Below are positions 1 to 8,922 of a stretch of DNA of 64,000 nt, one piece after another. This DNA is from JBEKCB01 sp052139675. Its GTDB lineage: Bacteria > Planctomycetota > Brocadiia > CAIUPP01. The translations under genes and the position numbers were made by a program. Below the pieces are notes generated by a model that saw only the letters and a program-made list of their open reading frames with translations, made no database searches and was not told the origin of the DNA. Numbering within the stretch: position 1 is the first letter of the stretch; each line of letters starts with the position of its first letter. Location of the stretch: NCBI GenBank assembly GCA_052139675.1, contig JBKQWE010000033.1, forward strand, positions 1 through 64,000, read 5' to 3'.

Positions 1-2
1 GT

Positions 3-902
3 CCCGCATTCGAAGAGCGCGTTCTCGAGGATCGAGGGGAGCATGAATTGGCGCAGGACTTCGCCGGGCGGCATGTCCTGTACTTCAAAGGGCGTCGCAG
101 CGGATTCATGCCGGAGTACGTCGCGCACCCCGTCAAGGACCGCAAGACGTGGGAGGAATCCTGCAAGTGGCGCCTGGACGCCTCGACGCCCGCCCGCTGG
201 GCGGACCTCGACGCGCGGATGGAAGTGGCGCGCAAGGCCGCGTCGAAAGGGCTAATGATCACCCAGGCGGTCGTCGGCGGCTACATGTATCTGCGCAGCC
301 TCATCGGACCGGTGGACCTGCTCTACATGGTCCACGACGCGCCGGAGCTCATCCATGACTGCATGCGGACGTGGCTTGCCCTGGCGGATGCCGTCACCGC
401 CCGGCATCAGGAGCAGGTGACGCTCGACGAGCTCTTTTTCGGCGAGGACATCTGCTACAACCACGGCCCGCTCATCTCGCCGGCCAAGATGCGCGAGTAC
501 CTGATTCCTTACTATCAGCAGTTGATCGCGAACATCAAGTCGCGCCAGATTGACAAGGCGCGGCACCTCTATTTCCAGATAGACACGGACGGCGACGCCC
601 GGCCGGTGATACCGATCTATCGCGAACTGGGCATGGACGTCATGAGCCCCTTCGAGGTCGCCTCCGGCTGCGACGTGGTGGAAATCGGACGGCAGTACCC
701 CGAACTGGCCCTGCTCGGCGGCGTGGACAAGCGCGAGCTGGCCAGGGGCAAAGAGGCGATTGACCGCCTGGTCGAGCGCATCTTCCCCGCCATGCGCCGG
801 CGCGGCGGCTACCTTCCCACGTGCGACCACGGCGTGCCGGAGGAAGTCCGGTACGAGGACTACCTGCACTATCGCAAGCGCTGTTTGGAGTTCGCCACGT
901 GA
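3..902 (+). CDS. URO-D family protein, 5' end cut by window edge
   Basis: The reading frame is open to the first bases of the window, so the N-terminus is missing and about 299 residues are visible. The family is PF01208 (uroporphyrinogen decarboxylase/MtaA-like TIM barrel). Diagnostic segments are GEDICYNHGPLISP, the DTDGD turn near visible residue 190, GGVDKR near 239, and the C-terminal PTCDHGVP near 272. The position where MtaA-type methyltransferases carry the His-x-Cys zinc site reads QIDTDGD here, so that metal site appears to be absent. It lacks HemE hallmarks and sits beside sugar isomerases, so a role in heme synthesis is unlikely. The reaction is unknown; members are common in PVC-group catabolic clusters. 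A TTG at 48 could be read as a start, but residues upstream of it continue the family pattern. Confidence 0.88.
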   Translation, partial: PAFEERVLEDRGEHELAQDFAGRHVLYFKGRRSGFMPEYVAHPVKDRKTWEESCKWRLDASTPARWADLDARMEVARKAASKGLMITQAVVGGYMYLRSLIGPVDLLYMVHDAPELIHDCMRTWLALADAVTARHQEQVTLDELFFGEDICYNHGPLISPAKMREYLIPYYQQLIANIKSRQIDKARHLYFQIDTDGDARPVIPIYRELGMDVMSPFEVASGCDVVEIGRQYPELALLGGVDKRELARGKEAIDRLVERIFPAMRRRGGYLPTCDHGVPEEVRYEDYLHYRKRCLEFAT

Positions 903-928
903 ACGCTGCAGCTCGTCCAACCTTTTGC

Positions 929-955
929 TTGACGGCGGCAGCTCGACCGTATAAT
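929..955 (+). promoter_or_regulatory. Putative sigma-70-type promoter for the two sugar isomerases
   Basis: TTGACG at 929-934 and a perfect TATAAT at 950-955 are separated by 15 bp, or 16 if the -35 is read one base earlier. The site is in the 116-bp gap after the URO-D gene. It predicts transcription from about 962 and a 5' leader near 57 nt before the ATG at 1019. The spacer is slightly short; the exact -10 is the main support. Confidence 0.55.
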
Positions 956-1018
956 CTCATGTCGGAAAACGGGTTGTCCGAGGCTACGGCAAATCCCGGT
1001 TCATGAGGCCAGAATGAA

Positions 1019-2020
1019 ATGACCGATCAGGCGTTTGAGATCAAGACCGAGCGCATCCGGGCGTCCTTCCTCGACTTGAAGAGGCGGCATCCGGAGCGTC
1101 TCAAGCGCCGGCTGGCGCTCTCGTGGAGCAACTGGGGGTTCGGCATGGAGCCGCTGGCGGATTCGGCGGCCCGGCTGGCGAAGAATGACATCCGGTTCAT
1201 CGAGTTGCACGGGAACCGCTACGGCGCGGACATGGGCTATCGCGCCGCGGAGGCGAATGCGATCCTGTCGGACCACGGCATTTCCGTCGGCGGCATCTGC
1301 GGAATGTTCTCGGCGGACAATGATCTGTCGAGCACTCGCGGAAGCATCCGCCAGAATGCCGTGGATTACATCCGGCGGAACGTGGCGCTCGGCAGAGAGA
1401 CGGGCGCCGGATATTTTCTGGTTGTCCCCGGCGCCGTCGGCCGGCCGCAGAAATACGATGACTTCGAGTTCGCCCGCTCGGTGGAGACGCTCCGCCTCGT
1501 GGCCGACGTGTTCACGGACGCCGGCATCCTTGCGGCGGTGGAGCCGATCCGCTCGGCCGAGGTCAGTTTTTGTCACACGGTCTCCGATGCCGTCCGCTAC
1601 ATCGAGGCCGTGGACCATCCGGGCGTTCAGGCGATCAACGGCGACGTCTATCACATGCAGGCCGAGGAAAGCCACATCGGCGAGGCCATTCTCCAGGCGG
1701 GCCAGCGCCTCGTCAACCTGCACATGGCCGACAGCAACCGTACGGCGCTGGGCGAAGGATCGCTGGACCTGGACGCGATCATCATGGCGCTCTACCTCGT
1801 CGGCTTCAACCGCGACGGTTGTTTCGTGACCCCGGAACCGCTGGGACCCGGCGGCGATCCGTATCCCGCGATGTACGGCAACCCGGACAAGAAAGTGCTG
1901 GACGAAATGGTCCGCAAAACCGCGACCTGCTTCAGGGAGCGCGAGAAACAGGTGCTGTCCGCTGGATCAGGCGCGACGAAGTCCGCCGCGCCGCGCAGCT
2001 CGCGCCGGAAAGGAGGCTGA
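1019..2020 (+). CDS. Sugar phosphate isomerase/epimerase (TIM barrel)
   Basis: This 333-residue protein belongs to the xylose-isomerase-like/AP-endonuclease-2 superfamily that includes D-tagatose and D-psicose 3-epimerases. The expected metal-binding residues occur in order: Glu in VEPIR (about 174), Asp in INGDVYHM (about 208), His in NLHMADSNR (about 234) and Glu in TPEPLG (about 273). That pattern supports a divalent-metal ketose or keto-acid epimerase; the substrate cannot be read from sequence. The last 25 or so residues are basic and low in complexity, and their codons contain the ribosome site of the next gene. The ATG at 1019 follows a weak GAGG. The pair with the next gene, 2 bp away, is almost certainly one transcript. 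Confidence 0.85.
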   Translation: MTDQAFEIKTERIRASFLDLKRRHPERLKRRLALSWSNWGFGMEPLADSAARLAKNDIRFIELHGNRYGADMGYRAAEANAILSDHGISVGGICGMFSADNDLSSTRGSIRQNAVDYIRRNVALGRETGAGYFLVVPGAVGRPQKYDDFEFARSVETLRLVADVFTDAGILAAVEPIRSAEVSFCHTVSDAVRYIEAVDHPGVQAINGDVYHMQAEESHIGEAILQAGQRLVNLHMADSNRTALGEGSLDLDAIIMALYLVGFNRDGCFVTPEPLGPGGDPYPAMYGNPDKKVLDEMVRKTATCFREREKQVLSAGSGATKSAAPRSSRRKGG

Positions 2021-2022
2021 AC

Positions 2023-2772
2023 ATGGTGAAATCTGGACTCGTATCCGTCACCTTCCGCAAGCTGAAGCCCAGGGAAGTGGTGGACCTTGTCGCGAAGGCG
2101 AAACTGGCGGGAATCGAATGGGGCGGCGACATCCATGTGCCGCACGGCGATAAGGCCCGCGCGCAAGAGGCGGCCAAGATGACGAAGGACGCCGGCCTGA
2201 AAGTCGCCGCGTACGGCTCGTACTACTACGCCGGACTCGGGGGATCGCCCTCATTCGACGAGGTGCTCGACTCGGCGCTGGAACTGGGCGCGCCGCTGAT
2301 CCGCATCTGGGCCGGGAAAAAGAGTCCCGCGGAGGCCACGGCAGCCGATCGGAAGAAAGTGGTGGACGACTCGATCCGCATCGCCGAGATTGCGGCCAAG
2401 CGAAAAGTCGCCCTGGCGTTCGAGTTCCACAACAACACGCTCACCGAGACGACCGAGTCCGCGGTCCAGCTTCTCAAAGAGATCGGCTCGGCCAACGTCC
2501 GGTCGTACTGGCAGCCGCACTCCAAGGACGCGCTCGCCGGCAACCTGCTCAGCCTCGACACCGTCCTGCCATGGCTGGCGCACGTCCATTGTTACCAGTG
2601 GGACGCGAACGTCCGCCAGCCTCTCGAGCAGGGCGAGTCGGAGTGGAAACAATATCTCACCCGCATCCGCAAAGCCGCCGGCGACCGATACGTGATGATC
2701 GAATTCGTGAAGGACGATTCCCCCGAAGCGTTCCTGCGCGACGCCGCGACCCTGCGGAAGTGGCTGGGCTGA
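2023..2772 (+). CDS. Sugar phosphate isomerase/epimerase (TIM barrel), second copy
   Basis: A 249-residue protein of the same AP-endonuclease-2-like barrel superfamily, but not a close duplicate of its neighbour. Candidate metal ligands are Glu in AFEFHNN (about 133), His residues in WQPHSKD and HVHCYQWD, and Glu in MIEFVKDD near the C-terminus. The start is fixed by AGGAGG at 2011-2016, six bases before the ATG at 2023; an upstream in-frame extension to 1570 is only a shadow of the previous gene. Two consecutive family members suggest successive steps in catabolism of an uncommon sugar. Confidence 0.85.
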   Translation: MVKSGLVSVTFRKLKPREVVDLVAKAKLAGIEWGGDIHVPHGDKARAQEAAKMTKDAGLKVAAYGSYYYAGLGGSPSFDEVLDSALELGAPLIRIWAGKKSPAEATAADRKKVVDDSIRIAEIAAKRKVALAFEFHNNTLTETTESAVQLLKEIGSANVRSYWQPHSKDALAGNLLSLDTVLPWLAHVHCYQWDANVRQPLEQGESEWKQYLTRIRKAAGDRYVMIEFVKDDSPEAFLRDAATLRKWLG

Positions 2773-2981
2773 AGTGGGCACGACGGCGCGAGCGCTTCAT
2801 GTCGCCGAGGGCGCTTCGGAGATCGGCCCGGTGACGGGTTCTAGCGGTAGACGATAACCCCCGTAACGCCGGTGAAGTGGGCAGAATCGGCGAAGGTTGA
2901 GCCATGGGATCCAACCAGGCCCAGTGTTGCCCCTCACGCACAGTGAGCGACCACTGGCGTCGGCGACGGATAGTGCTCCGG

Positions 2982-3323
2982 TTAATTCTGAACGAGCACA
3001 ATTCGAAACGTGCGGAATTTCTTTTTTAGAACTCTCATCAGCACCCAAATTGAGATGCCTATTGCGCTCGGCAGAGCGAAAAACCAGATAAGTACATTAC
3101 GTTCAAGAGGAGTAAAGCCGGCAACAGCTCCTACTACGCCGATTATAAAGCCTATCACGAAGCCAGCTAGCGCACATAGTAAGAGGTTCCTCCACACATA
3201 TGCCCACCATATTTGTGCAGCACGCTCGAACGTAACTTCAACTTCTTGCATTCTCCCCGTTGATTCACCAACGGGGATTTGCGATATGGCCTTGCTACCG
3301 GACGCCGCCGCGTCGTCTCCCAT
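2982..3323 (-). CDS. Small membrane protein, unknown function
   Basis: A 113-residue protein with a polar N-terminal 35 residues followed by two hydrophobic stretches (about residues 44-68 and 76-97) separated by a short polar loop with Glu-Arg, and a basic tail (VLKKKFRTFR). This predicts two membrane helices with both ends in the cytoplasm. Base composition is clearly richer in A/T than the flanking genes, which fits recent acquisition. The ribosome site is weak (AAAGGG). I recognise no family. The gaps on both sides (2773-2981 and 3324-3554) show nothing I can interpret. Confidence 0.6.
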   Translation of the reverse strand: MGDDAAASGSKAISQIPVGESTGRMQEVEVTFERAAQIWWAYVWRNLLLCALAGFVIGFIIGVVGAVAGFTPLERNVLIWFFALPSAIGISIWVLMRVLKKKFRTFRIVLVQN

Positions 3324-3554
3324 GCTTTGCCCTTTCTTTCTGGGATTGACGAAAGGAGATTCTACGTCAGGCAGTCATCAGAGTCCAGCGATTTTTGCGC
3401 CGCGTCCCTTCTCTTACGGTCAGAGGCGGCGAAGATGCGTTTCGCTCAGGCAGGACAAAGGTTTTACGGCCAGGTAAATATAATTCGCCTGGACGATGGC
3501 GAACTCCGCGGCTCACGCCTTCCGCGCGCCGGGGCGCGAAGCGGACGCGCGCTT

Positions 3555-4616
3555 TTATTTCCGCATGTCCGAAATAACCGGCTCACTCTGCCGGCATTGG
3601 TCCATGATGCGCATGACGGCCAGGGTTTCCTCCGGCTTGGCGAATACCGCGGCGCCGGTGCGGATAGCGCGGGCGAAATCGGCGTAGACGTCCACCTGCA
3701 GGCTCGGGTCCACCTTGACGGTCTCTTCCACGAACTTGATCTGCTCGCAGTAGTATTTGCGGCCCGTGCTGGCCAGGCGTTTGTTCAGGCGGATGGGCGG
3801 CAGCTTCTTCGGGTTGTAGTAGCGAAGGGATAGTTCTTTGCCGTCCGACCGGAGCGCGCCGTACGTGCCCCAGATGATGAGGTGGTAAGGCGAAATGGTG
3901 GACGCCTGGTTGATCTCAACGTCGCCGAGGACGCCGCGCCGGGTTTGCAGGATGAGCGTGACGGTGTCTTCCGCATCGCCGAGAGAGGCGACGACCTGCC
4001 GGTGGCAGAAGATCCGCTGGATGTCGTAGCCGATGAGTTGCAGCGTGGTGTCTATCGCGTGCGCGCCGTAGTTGGCGAGCATCCCGCCGCCGAACTTCCG
4101 CAGGGCCTGCCAATCGTTCCGCCGCCAGTGGCTGAACATGCCGTTCTGAACGTGGACGATCCGGCCGATCTTTCCCGAGGCGATGATGCGCCGCACGTGC
4201 TGGAATTCCGCGCCCAGGCGGGCGGGCTGATAGACGGTCAGCACGCGCCGGCGCTTTTTGGCCTCGCGGATGATGGCCGCCGCTTCGCGCGCGTCTCGCG
4301 TCATGGGCTTTTCCAAAATGACGTGCAGTCCCCGGCGCAGCGCCGCCACCGCCATCGGTTTATGAAAAGGCGTGGGAGTAGCGATGACGACGGCGTCGAG
4401 GCCGGGCTCATCAATCATCTGCGCGTAGTCGGCGAAGGCGCGGCATTTCAGCTCGCGTTCCGCCTCCGCGCGCCGGTCGGCCTCCATGTCGCACGCGGCG
4501 ACGAGGCGGAAATCGGGGTGCTTGACCAGCGCACGCGCGTGCTGCTGCCAGCCGATCCGGCCGAGTCCCGCCAGGGCGATGCGCAACGGCTTCTTGTTTT
4601 TCTTCATCGGGTTCAC
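3555..4616 (-). CDS. Gfo/Idh/MocA family oxidoreductase
   Basis: A 353-residue NAD(P)-dependent dehydrogenase. The Rossmann motif GLGRIG is at residues 17-22, the EKP motif at 102-104 (Lys is the usual catalytic or cofactor-contacting residue), and the substrate-domain signature GGGMLANYGAHAID at 176-189. Length and domain order are normal for the family, which oxidises sugars, inositols or glycosides at a carbinol or opens glycosidic bonds via a keto intermediate. There is no export signal, so it is cytoplasmic. The first ten residues are lysine-rich and either Met1 or Met4 could be the start. Substrate unknown; the nearby isomerases suggest sugar catabolism. Confidence 0.92.
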   Translation of the reverse strand: MNPMKKNKKPLRIALAGLGRIGWQQHARALVKHPDFRLVAACDMEADRRAEAERELKCRAFADYAQMIDEPGLDAVVIATPTPFHKPMAVAALRRGLHVILEKPMTRDAREAAAIIREAKKRRRVLTVYQPARLGAEFQHVRRIIASGKIGRIVHVQNGMFSHWRRNDWQALRKFGGGMLANYGAHAIDTTLQLIGYDIQRIFCHRQVVASLGDAEDTVTLILQTRRGVLGDVEINQASTISPYHLIIWGTYGALRSDGKELSLRYYNPKKLPPIRLNKRLASTGRKYYCEQIKFVEETVKVDPSLQVDVYADFARAIRTGAAVFAKPEETLAVMRIMDQCRQSEPVISDMRK

Positions 4617-4738
4617 TCACTTTCTCTGATGGAAAAAGTGCGAGTTGCGCCAGGAGCAGCCGGCCACTGTATACCACCGCGCGGTCGGGGCGTCAAGAGT
4701 TCTCGACGATGGGATGGGTAGTGGTTCACTCTGCCGGC

Positions 4739-4823
4739 TCGTCCTCGTCCTCGCTCTCGTCCTCGTCCCCGAACAGCCGTTCCACACGGCCGAGGCCGAG
4801 GACGAGGACGACGACGAGGACGA
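4739..4823. repeat. Palindromic intergenic repeat, family B copy 1
   Basis: The left half is runs of TCGTCC units and the right half is the complementary CGAGGACGA runs, around a centre reading CGAAC-N2-CCGTTC-N3-ACGGCCGAGG. The second copy is at 61897-61970 and matches through about 60 aligned bases, with one 6-bp indel (an extra CCGAGG here). It lies between the start of the Gfo/Idh gene and the stop of the acyltransferase gene. It would form a long imperfect hairpin. Confidence 0.75.
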
Positions 4824-4830
4824 TTCCGAT

Positions 4831-6120
4831 TCACCTCTTAGGCGTCATTCCCTTCGGTGGCCAGGACCGCCGGTACTGCTGCGTGCCGAAGCGGTCGAGA
4901 TCGTCCGCCAGGATGAACAGGCCGCCGTCGTGCCAGGCGTTCCCGCGGCCGAGCCAGTCGGCGATGCCGCGCTGAAGGCGGGTGTCGCGCGGCGCCGTGG
5001 CGAGATTGAATTCTTCCTGCAGGAAGACGAACCACAGGCTTTCGAGGCCCCACGGCACGACGGGATACAGGTAGAATTCGCGCAGGCAGCGCACGAGGTT
5101 CGAGGAGGGCGGCAGGATTTCCTCGAGGTGCGGGCTGAACATCCACGAGCGGCAGGCGACCGCCGCCGGCGACTGGCCGGGGAAATGCTGGCGAAAAAAC
5201 TCCACGGCCCGCCGCATGGACCCGGCGCATTCTTCGAGCGAGAACCTGTCGCCTGCGGGGATGTGCATCTGGAGCACCGGGTCGCCGCGCGCGAGGACGC
5301 GCTGCCAGTCGGCGAGCGGCAGTTCCACTTTCCGATGCTCGGCGACGCCGGAGGGCGAGATGGGATATCCGGTCACCGCGGATTCGGAAGAGACGAGCGT
5401 GGATTTCCACGCCGGCGGCATCGCGCCCGCTTCGTCATTCGTCACGTATCCCTGCTGATCGAACGCGATTCCCTCTTCGGCCAATGCCGCCACGGCGCGC
5501 GACCGGCGGTGGCGGAAAACCAGCACCGGCGAAGTGCTGGGCCGCGCCCAATACTCGAGCCGGCCGAAGCGGAAATAGAGGTTGTCCCGGACGTAGTTCC
5601 GCAGCCACCCGACCTGCCGCCCGAAGAGCCCCAGCCGCCCGCGGTTCGCGCGCGCGAAGTACACGCTCATGGAGTGCGCCTGCCGGCTCGTCTCCCGCGT
5701 GACCTCCTCGGGCACGCCGATCGAGCGGTGATACTCGCGCATCAGGGGCACCATGCCCAGGCCGATGAGCAGGTAGAAGATGCCGCCGGCGTCGCCGAAG
5801 GACGTCTCCAGTTGCGGCCATTTCGAGAACGATGAGTCCGCGCAGAAATAGGCGCGCCGGTAGCCGTGCCAAGCAAGCCGCAAAAGAGCCGGGTTATCGC
5901 CAATCCGCCGCGCCGCGTCTTCGAGGGCGGGCTCGACGGATTTGCTGAAGCCGCTCCACTCGCGGCTGGAGCTGAATTCGGCGGGAGTCAGGAACGATGG
6001 CCGGCCCGCGGGCAGCAGGCTCATGGATTCGTCCCAGGCCGGGCGGACCGCTTCGAGGGCTGCCATTTCCTGGAGCGCGGAAAGGACTTCTTCAAGCTTC
6101 ACGGCTCTGCTCCTGACCAC
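4831..6120 (-). CDS. GNAT-like acyltransferase domain protein
   Basis: A 429-residue soluble protein. The layout resembles the family with an N-terminal acyltransferase-associated domain (about 1-160) and a GNAT-like C-terminal domain (PF18082 with PF18164). Segments that recall this family are LMREYHRSIGVPEE near 125-140, LQMHIPAGDRFSLEECAGS in the C-terminal half, then CRSWMFSPHLEEILPPSSN and VRCLREFYLY. The substrate is not known for the family and cannot be inferred here. The start is ambiguous: GTG at 6120 or GTG at 6102, neither with a strong ribosome site. The assignment is from memory of family patterns and is moderate. Confidence 0.65.
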   Translation of the reverse strand: MVRSRAVKLEEVLSALQEMAALEAVRPAWDESMSLLPAGRPSFLTPAEFSSSREWSGFSKSVEPALEDAARRIGDNPALLRLAWHGYRRAYFCADSSFSKWPQLETSFGDAGGIFYLLIGLGMVPLMREYHRSIGVPEEVTRETSRQAHSMSVYFARANRGRLGLFGRQVGWLRNYVRDNLYFRFGRLEYWARPSTSPVLVFRHRRSRAVAALAEEGIAFDQQGYVTNDEAGAMPPAWKSTLVSSESAVTGYPISPSGVAEHRKVELPLADWQRVLARGDPVLQMHIPAGDRFSLEECAGSMRRAVEFFRQHFPGQSPAAVACRSWMFSPHLEEILPPSSNLVRCLREFYLYPVVPWGLESLWFVFLQEEFNLATAPRDTRLQRGIADWLGRGNAWHDGGLFILADDLDRFGTQQYRRSWPPKGMTPKR

Positions 6121-6193
6121 GGGCGGACATCAAGCAGGGCATTGTGACGAGTGAGGTCGCGCCCGTCAAGCCGCGCTCTCGATTTGCCGATCC

Positions 6194-6228
6194 TTGACAG
6201 GCACTTCGAGGCGGCATAGGATGCCGCC
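6194..6228 (+). promoter_or_regulatory. Promoter-like sequence with hairpin directly before the URO-D start codon
   Basis: TTGACA at 6194-6199, a 17-bp spacer and TAGGAT at 6217-6222 form a plausible sigma-70-type promoter. A perfect 8-bp inverted repeat (GGCGGCAT at 6210-6217, ATGCCGCC at 6221-6228, 3-base loop) overlaps the -10 and ends two bases before the ATG at 6231. Transcription would begin at or next to the start codon, giving a leaderless message. The -10 matches only four of six bases. Confidence 0.35.
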
Positions 6229-6230
6229 CT

Positions 6231-7367
6231 ATGAAGACCGACCTGGAACGTTTCACAGACTGCATGGAGTATCGCTCGTCCGACCGCCGGCCGAACCATG
6301 AGCTGGGCGTATGGCCGCAGACCCGGCAACGGTGGGAGGCGGAAGCGCCCGGCGCGGTCGGCGAGTTCACCTGGAACTGGTTCTACCACGAACCCGCGCT
6401 CGGGCTCGACCGGCGCGACTACATCCGCGTCAACTACGGGTTCATCCCGTCTTTCCCCCGCGAAGTCCTGGAGGAGACGCCGGAATACGAAGTCATCCGG
6501 AACGACAAAGGCATCGTGACGAAGGCGTTGAAGGCCGGCACGGTCGGCGACGTGCGCATGAGCATGGACCAGTACCTCCAGTTCCCCGTCGCCCGGCCGG
6601 AGGATTTCCCAGCGGTGAAGGCGCGCCTGGTCGCCGGCATCCCCGAGCGCCGGCCGCCGGACCTCGCCCGGAAGCTCGCCGCCTGGCGCCGGCGGGAATG
6701 TCCGCTGGTGCTCGGAGAGAACTGCGCCGCCAACGGCTTCTACTGGCGCGCCCGCGAGTTCCTGGGCACCGAAGCGCTCTCTTATGCCTGGTACGACCAT
6801 CCCGGCCTCCTGCACGAGATGATGGCCTTCTATGCCGACTTCATCATCGAGGCCAGCCGGCCCGTGCTGGAAAAGATCGCCCCCGACTACTTCGTCTTCA
6901 ACGAAGACCTTTCGATGAAGAACGGCCCGCTCCTGAGCCCGGAGACTTTCCGGACGTTCATCTTTCCGCACCTCAAACGGGTCGTCGCCTTCCTGCGCAG
7001 CCATGGCACCCGGTACGTTGCCGTGGATTCGGACGGCGACCCGACGGCGATCGTGGCCCTGTGCATGGACGCCGGCGTGGACACCCTCTGGCCGGTCGAG
7101 CGGGCGTCCGGGATCAGCCCGATGGCCCTGCGGAAGCGCTTCGGCAAGGGGCTGCGGCTCTGGGGCGGCGTGGATAAGCGCGTCCTGGCGCAAGGCCCCG
7201 CAGCGATCCGCGCGCACCTGCGCGAGTTCATCCCGCTGATCGAGGAAGGCGGGTTCATCCCGACCGTGGATCATACCGTGCCGCCGGATATCTCCTGGGA
7301 AAACTTCCAGTATTATATGGACTTGAAACAGCGCCTGCTTTCGGGTGAGTTCGCGGCGCTGGAATAG
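6231..7367 (+). CDS. URO-D family protein
   Basis: A 378-residue PF01208 protein, complete. Signatures are NEDLSMKNGPLLSP near 225, DSDGD near 265, GGVDKR near 315 and PTVDHTVPPDISWENF near 344-359. It belongs to the same sub-type as the truncated gene at the window start: both carry D-x-DGD where zinc-dependent MtaA-like enzymes have His-x-Cys. It stands alone on the plus strand between minus-strand genes, so it needs its own promoter; the only candidate is the element ending at 6228. Not a convincing HemE; reaction unknown. Confidence 0.88.
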   Translation: MKTDLERFTDCMEYRSSDRRPNHELGVWPQTRQRWEAEAPGAVGEFTWNWFYHEPALGLDRRDYIRVNYGFIPSFPREVLEETPEYEVIRNDKGIVTKALKAGTVGDVRMSMDQYLQFPVARPEDFPAVKARLVAGIPERRPPDLARKLAAWRRRECPLVLGENCAANGFYWRAREFLGTEALSYAWYDHPGLLHEMMAFYADFIIEASRPVLEKIAPDYFVFNEDLSMKNGPLLSPETFRTFIFPHLKRVVAFLRSHGTRYVAVDSDGDPTAIVALCMDAGVDTLWPVERASGISPMALRKRFGKGLRLWGGVDKRVLAQGPAAIRAHLREFIPLIEEGGFIPTVDHTVPPDISWENFQYYMDLKQRLLSGEFAALE

Positions 7368-7421
7368 GGTGGCGTGCCAGTGAGACAGCTTTGGGCCGGG
7401 CTCTTGCTTTTGAGGAGCCGA

Positions 7422-8846
7422 TCAAAGGAGCGGGCTGAAGAGCTTGGCCATGTTCTGGCCGAAGCGGCGGATCATCGGGCGCTGCTTCCAGACCAGGGGA
7501 TCGAGCGGCGCGGAATCCCGCAGGTACTCGTCCTGCACTTCGCGCAACCGGTCGGTCATCTCGCGTCCGTAACAGATCAGGTTCACCTCGAAATCCAGCG
7601 TGAAGGAACGGATGTCGAAATTGCCCGTGCCGATGAGGGCCAGGGCGCGGTCTATGCTCATGGTCTTGGAGTGCAGGAGCCCCGGCTTGTAAAGATGCAC
7701 GTTGACGCCGACGGCGATGAGGTCGTCGTAGTACGCTCGCGAAGCGGCGCCAATCAGGATCTGATGGCAGTGCCCCGGGACAATCAGGTCCACCTTCACT
7801 CCGCGCCGCACCGCGACCTCCAGGGCTTGCATGAACGGTTCGTCGGGCACGAAGTAGGGGGTGGTGAGAACGACATGTTCGTGGGCCTCGTATAGGGCAG
7901 CGACGAGCAGGCGCTCGTAATTGTCGGTCGGGTAGTTCGGGCCGCTGGGGAGCGTCTGGACCAAGCCGGGCCCGTTGCGGGCCGGCTTCGGATAAACGTC
8001 CTCGTCGTCCAGAATCTCGCGCGTCTCGAAGGACCAGTCGGAAAGAAACACTCCCTGAAGCTCCAGCACGGTCGGGCCGGCAAGGCGCACCATCAGGTCG
8101 GTATACGCCACGCCGCGATGCCCGTAATCGGCATTGACGATGTTCTGCGAGCCGGTATATCCGAGCCGGCCGTCAATCACCACCAGTTTCCGGTGGTTCC
8201 GCAGATCCACCCGGGCTACGCTGCGGCGGAAGAAGCCGACGGGCATGGCCGCCCGCAACTGAACCCCGTCGGCCCTCATCCTGCGGCCCAGTTTCCTCAG
8301 CATGCCGTGGGATCCCACCGCGTCCACGAGCACGCGGCAGGTCACGCCGCGGCGGACCGCCCGGGCCAGCGCATCGGCCACGCGGCGGCCGGTCTCGTCG
8401 TCGGCGAAAATGTAGAAGAGCATGTGGACGTGACGCTGGGCGGCGTCAATGTCGGCGATGGTCCGCGCGATGACCTGCTCGGTTTCGGTGAGCAGTTCGA
8501 AATCGTTGCCGCCGAGGATCGGAAAATCGCCGAGGCTCTTGGCGAGGGCAACCGTGGAACTCAATTCCTTGCCGACTTCCGCGCCGGCGACATGCGGACG
8601 CGCCACAGACTGACGCCGGGCGGACTGGATCGTCTGGAGTAATTCGCGGTGACGCTGTATGCGGCGGCGCGGTATCCGGTAGTCGCCGATCAGGAGAAAG
8701 AGGATCAGCCCCGGAACCGGGAGAAAGAAGATGATCGCCAGCCACGCCAGGGCTGAAACCGGCTTGCGGTGATACGGGACCACCCCCAGCATCGCCAGCC
8801 GGATGACCCACTCGACGATCTCGTAAGCCAGCATCGGATAGGACAT
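7422..8846 (-). CDS. cls: Cardiolipin synthase, phospholipase-D type
   Basis: A 474-residue membrane enzyme that joins phosphatidyl groups of two phosphatidylglycerols (or related donors) into cardiolipin. Two N-terminal hydrophobic helices (about 8-24 and 32-53) anchor it. Both HKD catalytic motifs are intact: H218-x-K220-x4-D225, followed by GYTGSQN, and H392-x-K394-x4-D399, followed by IGTGNFDIRS. Length is normal for ClsA-type proteins. A perfect hairpin and a composite palindromic repeat occupy the upstream gap, with no clear promoter of its own. Confidence 0.93.
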   Translation of the reverse strand: MSYPMLAYEIVEWVIRLAMLGVVPYHRKPVSALAWLAIIFFLPVPGLILFLLIGDYRIPRRRIQRHRELLQTIQSARRQSVARPHVAGAEVGKELSSTVALAKSLGDFPILGGNDFELLTETEQVIARTIADIDAAQRHVHMLFYIFADDETGRRVADALARAVRRGVTCRVLVDAVGSHGMLRKLGRRMRADGVQLRAAMPVGFFRRSVARVDLRNHRKLVVIDGRLGYTGSQNIVNADYGHRGVAYTDLMVRLAGPTVLELQGVFLSDWSFETREILDDEDVYPKPARNGPGLVQTLPSGPNYPTDNYERLLVAALYEAHEHVVLTTPYFVPDEPFMQALEVAVRRGVKVDLIVPGHCHQILIGAASRAYYDDLIAVGVNVHLYKPGLLHSKTMSIDRALALIGTGNFDIRSFTLDFEVNLICYGREMTDRLREVQDEYLRDSAPLDPLVWKQRPMIRRFGQNMAKLFSPLL

Positions 8847-8876
8847 GACGTTCCGCAGGCAGCCATGGCCGGCACT

Positions 8877-8899
8877 CCATAGGGGCTGCGCCCCTATGG
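8877..8899. repeat. Perfect 10-bp hairpin upstream of cls
   Basis: CCATAGGGGC and its exact complement GCCCCTATGG are separated by three bases. It lies 31 bases before the cls start. There is no T-run, so it is not a classical terminator; it looks like a small dispersed palindrome. Confidence 0.6.
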
Positions 8900-8922
8900 C
8901 GCCTCAAGACGCTCCTCGTGGT

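Noticed and set aside
3..902. Assignment of the first gene as HemE
   Set aside because: Lacks HemE-type motifs and is clustered with sugar isomerases, not heme genes.
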